Below, piece after piece: positions 21,401 to 30,345 of a stretch of 55,840 nucleotides of DNA; the first letter of the stretch is position 1, and every line of letters begins with the position of its first letter. The translations under genes were made by a program, and so were the position numbers. The DNA is taken from contig WION01000346.1 in the NCBI GenBank assembly GCA_015039365.1, positions 1 through 55,840 on the forward strand, in the 5' to 3' direction. The stretch is from Amanita rubescens. Taxonomy: Eukaryota; Basidiomycota; Agaricomycetes; Agaricales; Amanitaceae. Below the pieces are notes generated by a model. That model was given only the letters and a program-made list of their open reading frames with translations. It did no database searches and was not told the origin of the DNA.

Positions 21401-24307
21401 ACGTCGACAAACACACTGGTCATATCCTCCCAGGCTACATTCTTTGAAAACAGGTTTCCGAGCAAAGGAAAGACTGCAGATATAATTACTGAAGATCTTG
21501 GTCCGATCTGGGAGGCGATTCCTCAAGAGGAACCTAACCGCCCTCCACAAAATTTGGATTTAGATGACTTACTCCCAGAGAACCGTAGACGTTCTCCGAG
21601 CCGTAGACGCTCACCAAGTTTGGATCGAAGGGGTGCATCTCCTGATCGACAGCAGTCAGACCCTTCTAATGATTCAAACGATGATGATGATGATGACGGT
21701 GATGAATTTGCTGATCGTCGAAGAGATTTTTTGGATGATAATATCCGAAGGCAAAGGGAAGAAAGAGAACAAGAAAGACGTGACAATTATCGTAGACAAC
21801 GCGATGATTGGAAAAAGGGTCAAGGAATTGATAAACAGTCTCGTTTACGAGATCAATTCAAACGTCAAATGAGTGATATGTTTAAGAAACGTAAAACTCC
21901 TGAACCTTTTAGACGTACTCCCTCTCCACAAATAAAAGAGGAAACTCCTGCTCCTTCTAGGCCTATAACACCGATACCATATGTATCTAGGCCACCTTCG
22001 CCTCGTAGTCCTATGGATGAAGATAATCCCTTCTCTTTGAATCAAAGGGATCGTGATGAAATAGAAAACCCATTTATGACGGATCGAGAATTTGATCAAT
22101 TTGAACAACGTCAAAGAGATCGTTTTAGAGAATTTGCTCAGAGACCTAGACCTCCTCCACCGATCATATCTGATCCTGGTCCACCCTCTGTACAAATAGG
22201 TCCTCGCCGTTCTGGTCGTTTTCCAGTTCCAAGGGTACAAAGAGACAACGCGTATGGAGATAAAACTCCTGCACAGATAGAAGCGGAAATTCAGCAAAAG
22301 CGAGATGCTTTAAGAGAGCAGTTAAAAGATAAAACTCCGAGTTCTTTGACTCAGGATCCACCGTCAGCAGACAGGAACCCTGATAGAATGAATGAATCTG
22401 CTTCTCTACTCAAAGAAATCTTTGCTTTAAAGTCTGAATTAAAATCTGCGGAACATGATCATTTAACTCGAATGATTAATGAATCTGGAAATGAATTTCT
22501 TCATTTCCTTCTAAAAGCGGCTGTCCCCCTTGTTGATAACATTCCATATGACTATAGAGATATATCTAAAATGCGCTCCAGTAATCCTCAATTGTATAAA
22601 CAATGGAAGATTGCAATGGATGACGAATTTAAATCTCTTCAATCTAGAGATATTTGGGAGTTAGTTGATCTTCCAAAAGGACGAAACCTAATCAGATGTC
22701 GTTGGGTTTTCGACTTAAAAACCGATGGACGCAAAAAAGCTCGCGTCGTAGCTAAAGGTTTTAGTCAACGTCCCGGATTAGATTACGACGAAACATTCTC
22801 GCCTGTAGCGAGATATGAAACAATCCGAATACTTCTGGCCACATCAGTGCTTGAAAACTGGGATATACAAGCCCTAGATGTAAAAACTGCCTTCTTATAT
22901 GGCGATCTTGATGAAGATATTTACATGGCCCAGCCAGAAGGTTTCGTTGTAAAAGGACAAGAATCTAAAGTATATAGGCTGAGGAAAGCCATATATGGAT
23001 TGAAACAGGCATCATATGCCTGGAATAAACAAGCTGATAAATCATTGAAATCGTTGCATTTCGAGCGATGCTTGTCTGATTCTGGCGTTTACGTTCGTAA
23101 AGGCAAGAATACTATCACGATATGCATATTGTATGTCGACGATATACTCTTTATGGGAAATGACGATTCCACTATTGTATCCATTAAAAAGAAATTTATG
23201 GAGATGTGGGAATGTCGTGATCTTGGAAAGATCAAAGAGTATTTACGAATCCAAGTCAATTACAACCGCGATTTAGGATTCTTAGTCATAGATCAAGGTC
23301 CTTATGCCTTGAAGGTTGTCAAGCGATTTGGACTTGAAGATTGCAAGTCTGTACGCACACCGTTACCTGCTGGGTATGCTCCTATAAAGAATAAAGGAGA
23401 ATGCACACCACAGGAACGTTCTTATTATCAACAGATAATAGGATCCCTTCTATATCTCGCCTTAGGAACTAGGCCTGATATAATTTATGCAGTAATTTTG
23501 ATGTCCCAATTTTCATCAAACCCGTCTCAAGAACATATCCAAAAAGCCTTGTATATAGTCAAATACATTGCTCATACCTTAAACATAAAAATCGTTTATA
23601 GCGCCAAAGGCAATAATAAATTTAGAGCCTACGCTGACACTGACTGGGCCGCTGATCGTAATACACGACGATCTATAAACGGTTATGTCTTAATGTTAGC
23701 TGGTGGTGCGGTAGCTTGGACGAGTAGAAAACAAAAGACTGTAGCTCTGTCTTCGACTGAAGCAGAATACATATCTTTATCAGATGCTGCAAGACAGATT
23801 GCATGGGTTGAAAATCTATTTTACGAAATAGGTGCACCCATTAAAAGCATCTTACTTAGCGTAGATAACCAAGGCGCTATATTTTGGGCACAAAATCCTG
23901 CACAAGAACATCGTTCTAAACATATTGATATTCGTTATCATTTCGTTCGCGAGTTGATCGAGACTAAAAAAGTAGTCCTCGAATACATACCAACCAACGA
24001 GCAGAATGCGGATCTCATGACTAAGAATTTATCCTTTGAAAAGGTCAAATTCTTTAGAGAACGATTGGGACTCTCCTTAGAAGAATATCCAACTTCTACA
24101 AACGCATTAATCAAAAGACCAGATAAATTAGAGTCTGAGGAAATTCGTGATTTGACGAAATTAATTCTTGATTGGCAAAATCTTGAATTAGATGGTATTG
24201 ATCGTCTATCACACAAGAAGTTGATGGAACTTCTTGATGGTCTTATTGATCAACAGGAATCGGATATAGATCCCTTCTATGATGAGAACATCATAGACTT
24301 TAAATAA
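18455..24307 (+). CDS. Copia gag-pol polyprotein, 1950 aa
   Basis: A single uninterrupted frame. Gag comes first (LNGTNYKEWERMMRFLLQTKG; RG-rich segment near residues 270-300). The aspartic protease is at DTLWMCDSGASDHF, the GAG-pre-integrase His/Cys motif at ETWHKRFGHPSNEVF with CEGCLKGK, and integrase at LLHMDLMTV, LRSDRGGEF and the Glu in NGRVERMNQTL. A charged linker (RRRSPSRRRSP, DDDDDDGD) precedes reverse transcriptase, with CRWVFDLKTDGRKKARVVAKG, LDVKTAFLYGDLDEDIYM and the YVDD box in CILYVDDILFMGND. RNase H reads AYADTDWAADRNTRRSINGY and ALSSTEAEYISLSDA. About 110 residues beyond RNase H form an unusual extension ending FYDENIIDFK. No classical CCHC knuckle was seen in gag. Domain order PR-INT-RT-RH is diagnostic of Ty1/copia. 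Confidence 0.95.
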   Translation: MSNDLTIPSSIPVLNGTNYKEWERMMRFLLQTKGLYRYLKTDYVRPRRITPLEQFYLDTGVQAFVPAVPATAAVPETETEDAIPAMPAQPAQPAITQQMIDDAEAIKKAYDDWVVEDDRILGSINMKCTATIQQINEHVVSARVLWQNLAEQYGVTTSAGIYNDFQLAINWKFQDKKDPTQSLNDLLAIINRLASSGITLPANVQAMIVLSAVPCHWDNFAAVVLATTEPSDLTIQGILPLIQNEWRRRHPESAATANTSQQQQQPWQQVRGRGRGRARGRGRGAGRGCGGRPYSRPPQGAQTPAPTAPPANQNWPGKVEGQTRGPNWERNRERRKADAAEKKAAKAAEHTMSSAHTVARIGPYDITEPVAGSSKGKQREKDEQDFESYKSNRGMGISSDDIDYKNMDIDQEAELYYDDYYYEDNGEQWYETIKKLEMANFLFIEAAMKMVFPKLGHHRRTINSFFEQSVLYDSINYKENLDETCLVRDKSCDTAIYNANMIERSYNIGNMFKKPFTCLAVNKRKFKDKVHPTCPCPECVEKRTGDTLWMCDSGASDHFTFSRKDFSEYREFPANENHSVKTANGLDRLEGLGTVILEHKLSTGETTLVKLFPVLYMPRATARLISNGRLIRQGLTCKQDEKMVVFSFTDSGRTCIEGHYLMPDDTLVYARGRIIIMNPTLVSGPGLANRNSKLILGRPTKKPNAESIEKLLDYETWHKRFGHPSNEVFSKIPLNVNGWKEVTFPEGKLRCEGCLKGKMKAKPYKLSSKRATRPFELLHMDLMTVPAISYHKYKYIGVIVDDFTSYTWIGLLKTKDQTLEYFTRWYNEFVDPKQPISHLRSDRGGEFVNKAFEEFLKSKGIKHQQTAPYTPQQNGRVERMNQTLSDKAEAMRLDAGCPKSWWEFSFRTAVHVYNRTPLKRTKWKTPLENLLNKKPDVSYFRVFGCEAWVFIPDQRRPDKLSEKSVLCTFVGYESGTKGYRFMTSTNTLVISSQATFFENRFPSKGKTADIITEDLGPIWEAIPQEEPNRPPQNLDLDDLLPENRRRSPSRRRSPSLDRRGASPDRQQSDPSNDSNDDDDDDGDEFADRRRDFLDDNIRRQREEREQERRDNYRRQRDDWKKGQGIDKQSRLRDQFKRQMSDMFKKRKTPEPFRRTPSPQIKEETPAPSRPITPIPYVSRPPSPRSPMDEDNPFSLNQRDRDEIENPFMTDREFDQFEQRQRDRFREFAQRPRPPPPIISDPGPPSVQIGPRRSGRFPVPRVQRDNAYGDKTPAQIEAEIQQKRDALREQLKDKTPSSLTQDPPSADRNPDRMNESASLLKEIFALKSELKSAEHDHLTRMINESGNEFLHFLLKAAVPLVDNIPYDYRDISKMRSSNPQLYKQWKIAMDDEFKSLQSRDIWELVDLPKGRNLIRCRWVFDLKTDGRKKARVVAKGFSQRPGLDYDETFSPVARYETIRILLATSVLENWDIQALDVKTAFLYGDLDEDIYMAQPEGFVVKGQESKVYRLRKAIYGLKQASYAWNKQADKSLKSLHFERCLSDSGVYVRKGKNTITICILYVDDILFMGNDDSTIVSIKKKFMEMWECRDLGKIKEYLRIQVNYNRDLGFLVIDQGPYALKVVKRFGLEDCKSVRTPLPAGYAPIKNKGECTPQERSYYQQIIGSLLYLALGTRPDIIYAVILMSQFSSNPSQEHIQKALYIVKYIAHTLNIKIVYSAKGNNKFRAYADTDWAADRNTRRSINGYVLMLAGGAVAWTSRKQKTVALSSTEAEYISLSDAARQIAWVENLFYEIGAPIKSILLSVDNQGAIFWAQNPAQEHRSKHIDIRYHFVRELIETKKVVLEYIPTNEQNADLMTKNLSFEKVKFFRERLGLSLEEYPTSTNALIKRPDKLESEEIRDLTKLILDWQNLELDGIDRLSHKKLMELLDGLIDQQESDIDPFYDENIIDFK

Positions 24308-24320
24308 AGGATATCTAAGC

Positions 24321-24329
24321 GAAGGGGTG
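24321..24329 (+). other. Polypurine tract of copia
   Basis: GAAGGGGTG abuts the 3' LTR and would prime plus-strand synthesis. One T interrupts the purine run. Confidence 0.7.
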
Positions 24330-24736
24330 TGTTAAATATAGAATTATATTTATAGAATGATTAACTATTGATTGACTACAATCAATGTTACTCATATCGC
24401 TCGCGTCATCCTTTATGTATGACATAGAGATGACATCATAATGACTTCATTATGATATCATGGTGACATCATGATAAACTCATGATCACATCTTATGGTG
24501 TGCTTAGCACGCCATATCTTCTCATCTATACTATACACTTACACATATGTAGACACATATTTGTTCTCTCTTAGTATATAAACCTGTCCTGTATCGTAGA
24601 ATAGGACAATCCATTCTCTTCCTCTTACTATCACTACTACGCCGAAGGGTAGTGCTAAGATCATATCGCAATAGGTAAGCTATTGCACCTGCTCATGCTG
24701 TGGACACGCTCTCGCGTAGACCTGTCTTCTTCGTCA
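24330..24736 (+). repeat. 3' LTR of copia
   Basis: 407 bp, same length and ends as the 5' LTR, with about 11 substitutions relative to it. Confidence 0.95.
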
Positions 24737-25287
24737 CACTCGACCGCTACGATGTCAGCATCCGAGAATATCTCACCTTCTGCGATAGCGAGCAGGTTCC
24801 AGAGGCAGACAGACTCCCTGCAAGCGAGATGCTACTAGCGCTATTCGCAGCCTCCCTGGTGGGCCGTATAGCTGGTGCGACCATTAGCGCGAAAGTCAGT
24901 GCCGTAAAGGCCTGGCACATCCAACACAACCAGCCTTGGCGTGGAAATATCCTACTGCAGCACGTCCTGAAAGGCGCAGCTAACGCAACCCCAGAGACAT
25001 CAAAACAAGATCGCCGACAGCCGATAACCATCGACATGCTCAAAGAACTATTCAATGATTTGGACCTAGCGGGACACCTAGATACGGCTGTCTTTGCCGT
25101 CGCTACCATGGCATTTTATGGTCAACTCCGCTTGGGTGAGATTTGCAGTGACCGAGAGGTCTACAATACTTTCAATTGCAAAACTCTACCTAATTTCTCA
25201 CATCTTAAACCACCCCATACACCTGCAGGCTCTCGGATGATGCGTATCCCTTGGACCAAGGTAAAACGCGCCGCTGGGGAGGATGTG
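24737..25287 (+). pseudogene. Tyrosine-recombinase-like fragment, truncated at both ends
   Basis: Frame from the LTR junction reads TLDRYDVSIREYLTFCDSE, then LLALFAASLVGRIAGATIS, VKAWHIQHNQPWRG, DTAVFAVATMAFYGQLRLGEI and IPWTKVKRAAGEDV. This is the N-terminal and early catalytic part of the fungal DNA breaking-rejoining (phage-integrase-like, Crypton/DIRS-related) family that is abundant in Agaricomycetes; the Arg in GQLRLGEI matches the first catalytic Arg. The 5' end is cut by the copia 3' LTR, and the 3' end stops exactly where foldback element 25288-26882 begins, just before the rest of the catalytic domain. The segment around REVYNTFNCKTLPNF may contain an unspliced intron. Not functional. 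Confidence 0.75.
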
Positions 25288-26882
25288 TAGTGTTGTAAAA
25301 CGGCTCAGCTATAGCCGGCTCAGAGCATTAGCCGAGCCGATCAGGAGCTGAGCTGGAGCCGAATTTTCAAAGCCAGCTATGGCCGGCTAGAGCCGGCTAT
25401 AGCTGAGGTCCCAGTACTAATGCACAGGTAAACCCCCTGCCTCGAGTAAAGCTCCCCTGCATCATTTAAGCATTTAGGATGCTTCGTTTCGCTTATTACT
25501 TGCATTAAGAGGGTTGGGGGGTGGTGGCTGCACGACTGGAAGTCAGGGTAGGGTCTGGGCACAAGGTGAGTAAAGATTTGATCATATCTCAGCCATTTCT
25601 TGACGGATTCCCTTTAATATAGGATCATCTGAAAGCCCTTTCCAAGCATATTCTCGACGTCTTAACCGTTTGGCACCGCGCGCACTCGATCCTACCCGTT
25701 AAGATGATTTGATGGCAAAGCTGACTCATATCATATGTTCTTTTCATCATGTCCCCCCCATTTCTCGGCGCTTTTGCTTCAATCTTGGACCATTTAGAAG
25801 CGATTTTGGCCCTCTTTCTCGTCGCATTGACCGCTTGATGCGGCGCGCTTTCGTTCTTTTGCTATTCATCAATCTTTCATTCAAATTGTATTTTACATGC
25901 TTCTGGGGTCATATCTCACTCATTTATGGTCAGTTTCACTCCAATTATGTCGCATTTAGAAGCATTTTATCAACACATAGGCAACTTAATGCATTGCAAG
26001 CACTTTTGGCCAGGATGGGTAATTACAGTAATGAGACATAATGATACCTAGCCTATTTTATCACAGTCAACTCATAGCTTGAAATTCCAATGGAAATAAC
26101 TTAAATCTATGTGAATTTGATAGAATTACATGCAAAACTGGACCTACATGAGGAAAAACCAGTACTGTGTATACAGATTTGTGAATAATGAGACAATGAA
26201 TTTGCAGAGCATAAAGTGGTCACTGAGTTGAGACATAGAGTGAAAAGCACTTCTAAATGGTGCAGGATTGAGGTAAAACCATTGAGAAATGGATGGCATA
26301 TGATAAAAATAGTTTTGAAGGAAAGATTGATGAATAGCGAAAGAACGAAAGCGCGCCGCATCAAGCGGTCAATGCGACGAGAAAGAAGGCCAAAATCGCT
26401 TCTAAATGGTCCAAGATTGAAGCAAAAGCGCCGAGAAATGGGGGGGACATGATGAAAAGAACATATGATATGAGTCAGCTTTGCCATCAAATCATCTTAA
26501 CGGGTAGGATCGAGTGCGCGCGGTGCCAAACGGTTAAGACGTCGAGAATATGCTTGGAAAGGGCTTTCAGATGATCCTATATTAAAGGGAATCCGTCAAG
26601 AAATGGCTGAGATATGATCAAATCTTTACTCACCTTGTGCCCAGACCCTACCCTGACTTCCAGTCATGCAGCCACCACCCCCCAACCCTCTTAATGCAAG
26701 TAATAAGCGAAACGAAGCATCCTAAATGCCTAAAAGGCTTGAGGAGGCATTACCTGGGGGTTGCTTGAAAATCATAGCCAGAGCCGGCTATAGCCAGCTC
26801 TGGGAGCTGAGCTGAGCCGAAAAATCGGCTCCGGTGACTAAGCTTAGCCGGAGCTGAGCCTAGCAGAGCTTTCCCATCACTA
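25288..26882. mobile_element. Foldback element with AGCCGGCT-word termini
   Basis: Termini read TAGTGTTGTAAAACGGCTC on the left and, complemented, TAGTGATGGGAAAGCTC on the right. Both ends carry arrays of AGCCGGCT, GAGCTGAG and GAGCCGA words (25300-25400 and 26765-26870). Long inverted arms (about 25380-25870 against 26320-26730) are nearly identical, so both strands show the same 60-residue open frame beginning MMAKLTHIICSFHH; that is a by-product of the palindrome. Flanks AGGATGTG and ATACTGTT are not duplicates, so one or both flanks were rearranged after insertion. It joins the recombinase fragment to a gypsy remnant. No gene. Confidence 0.8.
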
Positions 26883-26954
26883 ATACTGTTACACCATTTA
26901 TACATAATTGTTCGTCTTCGGAGACGACGGACGCTGATTCATCGTCGTCTCGTT

Positions 26955-28932
26955 CTAAAAACCCTTCTTGTTCAGTTTTCGGCGGGCGCTGCATGGTAAT
27001 GTTTTCGCCATTTCTCGTATGACGGCGATTCTCTGGTTTTCATCGTTTTTGCTGTCGGATTCTTCACTTGACGAGCCGTCTTCTTCGCTATCTGCATCCA
27101 GCACTCTGATTCTTTTTCCTTTTCCTTGCCCTTTGTTGCGGTTACTGTTTCGTCCTCGTGGTTTTCCTCGAAATTGTCCTCTAGGGGCTGCCCTTCTTTG
27201 CGAATTCCCAAGCTTTTGTCGTTTCTTTTTTGGATTAGGGCAATCCGAGATTAAGTGTCCTGTTTTTCCACATCCATAACATACAGCAGTTTTTACCCAA
27301 TCCATGGAGGTTTCCGCAATCTGCATTCGTCGCGCTTGTTGGTTCAATTCTAATATGGCCTCGTCGACTTCCATTTTGTCATCAATTTCTTTAACTCGGC
27401 CAAAAGTGGAGAATAATGTGTTTGCTACTTCTATGTCAAGGATACGAGTTCGTAATGATTTATAAGTTGTCGGGGCACCTCCTAGTCGTAGTTTTTCTCG
27501 TAAGGTGTTTGGTAATCCCAAAACTAGGAGATGACATTTCGTTGTATCATCGGTGATTTTGGCTAAATTGATATCTCGATCGACTCGCGCGATATATTGA
27601 TTAATTGATTGCTTCGGGAGTTTTCTCCATGTGAGTAATCTGTGCATGGCTAGTCCTGCTTCGTCTACTTGTCCCCAATCTTCTTTTAGTTCTTTAATGA
27701 AAGCGTCATAGTCGGCGTATTTTGTCGTTTCGGCGTCATATTCAGTTATTTTGTTGTCGCGCCATTGTTGAGCGTTGCCGTCAATATGATACATAATAAA
27801 CTGTATCTTATCTTGGGCATCCGTCATTTTATTCATTTTCATGAATAATTCGGCTTTCGCTATGAACGGATTAAGATATTTTCAATCTCCTTCGAACGGT
27901 TTAGGAGGTTTGATCTTCGGTAGATCTGACCTTGGTTCGGTCTGGGGTCCTGATCCAGATCCACTCATATCTCGTTCTTTTCCTTTCCTAGAGGGAAATG
28001 GATTGATTGGTGGGGTAGACAAATATGGAAAAGTAACAGGGAGTAATGGTGCGGGTCGTGTAGCTTCGAGTCTTGATTCGGTTACAAGGGATAAGGAGGC
28101 GATGAGTTGAGCTGAGGTTTCGTCTTCAATTCGTTGTTCAACTGTGGGTATAACAACGTCTTCGGTTCCAGGTGCGTATTCGAGTTTATCCTGGGATTCT
28201 TCTTCTTTCTCTTGTTCAGAGAAGGAATCTTTATCGTCTTCTTTATCGGACTCTCCTGACGGTTCGGCGCTTTCTCTGTAATGAACGTGTGGTGATACGA
28301 TGGGAGTTTCTTGACTAGTGATTACGGTCTCTGGTTCGTTTGCTTTCTTCCAACGTTGTAGCGCGGTTCGTGATAACTCCTCTTTTCCTCCTACGAAGGG
28401 TTCTCCTTCGAAATATTCGTCTCTAATAAAGTACGGTTCTTCTCCCGTTTCCGATTCAGTGGCATACCAACGTTTACTGCTTTCGTGAAAGGCAAGTTTA
28501 CGTTCGTTTAGGTATAATCCTCCTTCGAATGGGAAGGATTGATTTGGCGGTCTTTTAAGTTTTTGTTTTACCCAAAACTGGTGAGCTGGTACGGGTCTTC
28601 CTGAAGCGGTATAACACCACATCAGCAAATTGGGGAAAAATCTGACCTCATCTGATTGCATCTGACACTGCTGGAACACTGGCTGTCCGATTGTCTGATT
28701 GTCTAACCAGCACTGGAACACTAATTGTCTGACAGCCTGATTGTCTGACATTGTCTGACAACATCTGACACCTCATCTGGCACTTGTCAGACGTTGTCAG
28801 ATGATGTCAGACAATCAGGCTGTCAGACAATTAGTGTTCCAGTGCTGGTTAGACAATCAGACAATCAGACAGCCAGTGTTCCAGCAGTGTCAGATGCAAT
28901 CAGATTTTTCCCCAATTTCCTGATGCAGCCAT
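26955..28932 (-). pseudogene. Ty3/gypsy-type gag, disrupted
   Basis: Minus strand. The probable start is the ATG at 28932 (MAASG), interrupted after a few codons by the palindromic MITE at 28627-28918; the frame resumes as ASGRPVPAHQFWVKQKLKRP. A TGA at 27882-27884 breaks the frame at PKPFEGD(stop)KYLNPF; the same frame continues into the gag core (QDKIQFIMYHIDGNAQQW, then ELKEDWG, QSINQYIARVDRD) and a zinc knuckle CYGCGKTGHLISDC (CX2CX4HX4C), followed by a basic RG-rich tail. The frame ends at 26955-26957 in GF(stop). Protease, RT and integrase are absent because the foldback at 25288-26882 replaces them. One nonsense change plus one insertion disable an otherwise well-kept gag. Confidence 0.8.
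28627..28918. mobile_element. Palindromic MITE built of GTCTGACA words
   Basis: A near-perfect inverted repeat of about 292 bp with centre near 28772. Left end AAATTGGGGAAAAATCTGA, right end its complement. The arms contain repeated TGTCTGA/TCAGACA words. It lies in the first codons of gypsy gag; GCATCAGG on one side and GCTTCAGG about 20 bases beyond the other side may be an 8-bp target duplication with one mismatch. Confidence 0.8.
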
Positions 28933-29102
28933 TTTCTCATTTATCCCAATGAATGGAATGTTCGTCGAGATAATAGAGATGGTCAAGGGGGCTTCGTTTG
29001 GCGTTATTCGGAGGGGTACTTTTAGATTGTCGTGGAGCAATGGTGAATGATGGGAGGTGAGAGCATTAAAGCTATCGTGCTCGGAGAGGAGTCTAGTTTT
29101 AT

Positions 29103-30345
29103 TGTTACGTCTGTTCGTTCACTGATAAGTCAAGCCTATCAGGCACCGTAGGTTCCTCAAGGGAATTCCGGCACTTAAGAACGTTCAAAGAGTAGAGTGT
29201 TATCGGATAAGTCCTCAAGGGAGCTTAGACGATAATGAGACAGATTTTGACTGTTAAAACTAGACTGAGGTCTAGTCGTATATTTGCGTGTTTTATATAG
29301 TACAAGGTATATACGCAAATATAGTAAGTAGGAATGCATGTGATAACGAAACGGTCACATGTGATGATGAAACGGTTTACATGTGATAATCGACATTAGT
29401 GTTGTGAGGTTAGGTTAAGTCCGGTTAATTGCCCCAAAATTGATTAACTGTAACTGATCAATTAACTGATGACCCAGAATTTCCTTAACCTTAACTGGAC
29501 CGGTTATGACCGGTTATAACCGATTATAACCAATTAAAATTATGTAATCTGGTAGAGCAGGTTATTAGCATCATTTTGAGCCCCTATTCATGTAATTTGG
29601 ACCAGTGGTTCATGAGATATGAAGTGTTTTGTGAGTGATGTCAAGATGATTGGTTTCCCATTAGCAATGTTGTCTATGATGCTCATAACTGATCAATATA
29701 AATCAGAAACAAGTCCCAAATGCCAACAGCCTAAGTCAGAAGTATATTGTCTAATACAGAATGATAAACATAATGAAAATTGCATACAAATTAGAGCCTC
29801 ACAACAGCCATGCAAAACTTTGCTCCTCATCAGCATCCCAGAGAACTATGTTTCTGAGTGTGGTGAGGGAAATAGCTAGCAGATTGAACATGAGAAACTA
29901 ATTGTATATTGCTTTTTGCATGTCATGGATCACATTGCTAATGAGAAACACAATAATTTTGACATCCCTTCACAAAATACTTCATATCTCATGAACCACT
30001 GGGCCAAATTACATGAATAAGGGCTCAAAATGAAGCTAAGGACCAGCTCTACAAGGTTGCACAATTTAACCGGTCATAACCGGTCATAACCGGTCCGGTT
30101 AAGGTTAGGGAAAGGGCCTAACCTTAACTGATAATTAACTGGTCGAGCAGTTAGGTTCAGTTAAGTTACGGTTAATTGCGGTTACATAACTTAACCTCCC
30201 ATCACTAATCGACATGCATGTGATAAACGGAATAGCATATGATAAACGATGAATGTTCCAGAAGGAATGCATATGCAAACAATAACGTAGGAGGGATGAC
30301 ATAGATGATAAAAAAAAAGATAGGCCATGACGTACGTTTGTAACA
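29103..30345 (-). repeat. 5' LTR of the gypsy remnant, split by a foldback element
   Basis: In minus orientation it starts TGTTACAAACGTACG (30345) and ends GACGTAACA (29103), giving TGTTAC...GTAACA ends. Without the 811 bp insert and its target copy the LTR is about 424 bp. It precedes the gag remnant in the correct order. No partner LTR exists in the window. Confidence 0.7.
29397..30207. mobile_element. Foldback element with GGTTA/ACCGG-word termini
   Basis: A perfect 8-bp duplication ATCGACAT lies at 29389-29396 and 30208-30215. Ends are TAGTGTTGTGAGGTTA and, complemented, TAGTGATGGGAGGTTA. Inside are arrays of GGTTAA, ACCGGTTAT and TTAACTG words, then inverted arms sharing TCATGAGATATGAAGT. 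No gene. Its TAGTGWTGKG ends match those of the 25288-26882 element, so both belong to one hAT-like group. Confidence 0.9.

Larger units (their letters stand above)
16591..24736 (+). mobile_element. Ty1/copia LTR retrotransposon, 8146 bp, intact coding frame
   Basis: Two 407 bp LTRs (TG...CA) bracket one long gag-pol frame, a primer-binding site and a polypurine tract. I count about 11 differences between the LTRs (near 2.7 percent), mostly transitions, so the insertion is not brand new although the frame is open. The bases outside (GTGAT on the left, CACTC on the right) do not form the expected 5-bp duplication, so the two flanks probably were not neighbours at insertion; inter-element recombination or a later rearrangement is likely. 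The left flank is the micro-exon locus, 12 bases upstream of a splice acceptor; the right flank is a recombinase fragment. Confidence 0.93.

Noticed and set aside
25709..26490. Two opposite-strand open frames with the same 60-residue protein
   Set aside because: They are the two arms of a foldback palindrome; identical frames follow from symmetry and the text has no protein family features.
29619..29879. 86-codon open frame inside the third foldback
   Set aside because: Lies within a palindromic non-autonomous element, with no similarity; composition matches the surrounding AT-rich filler.
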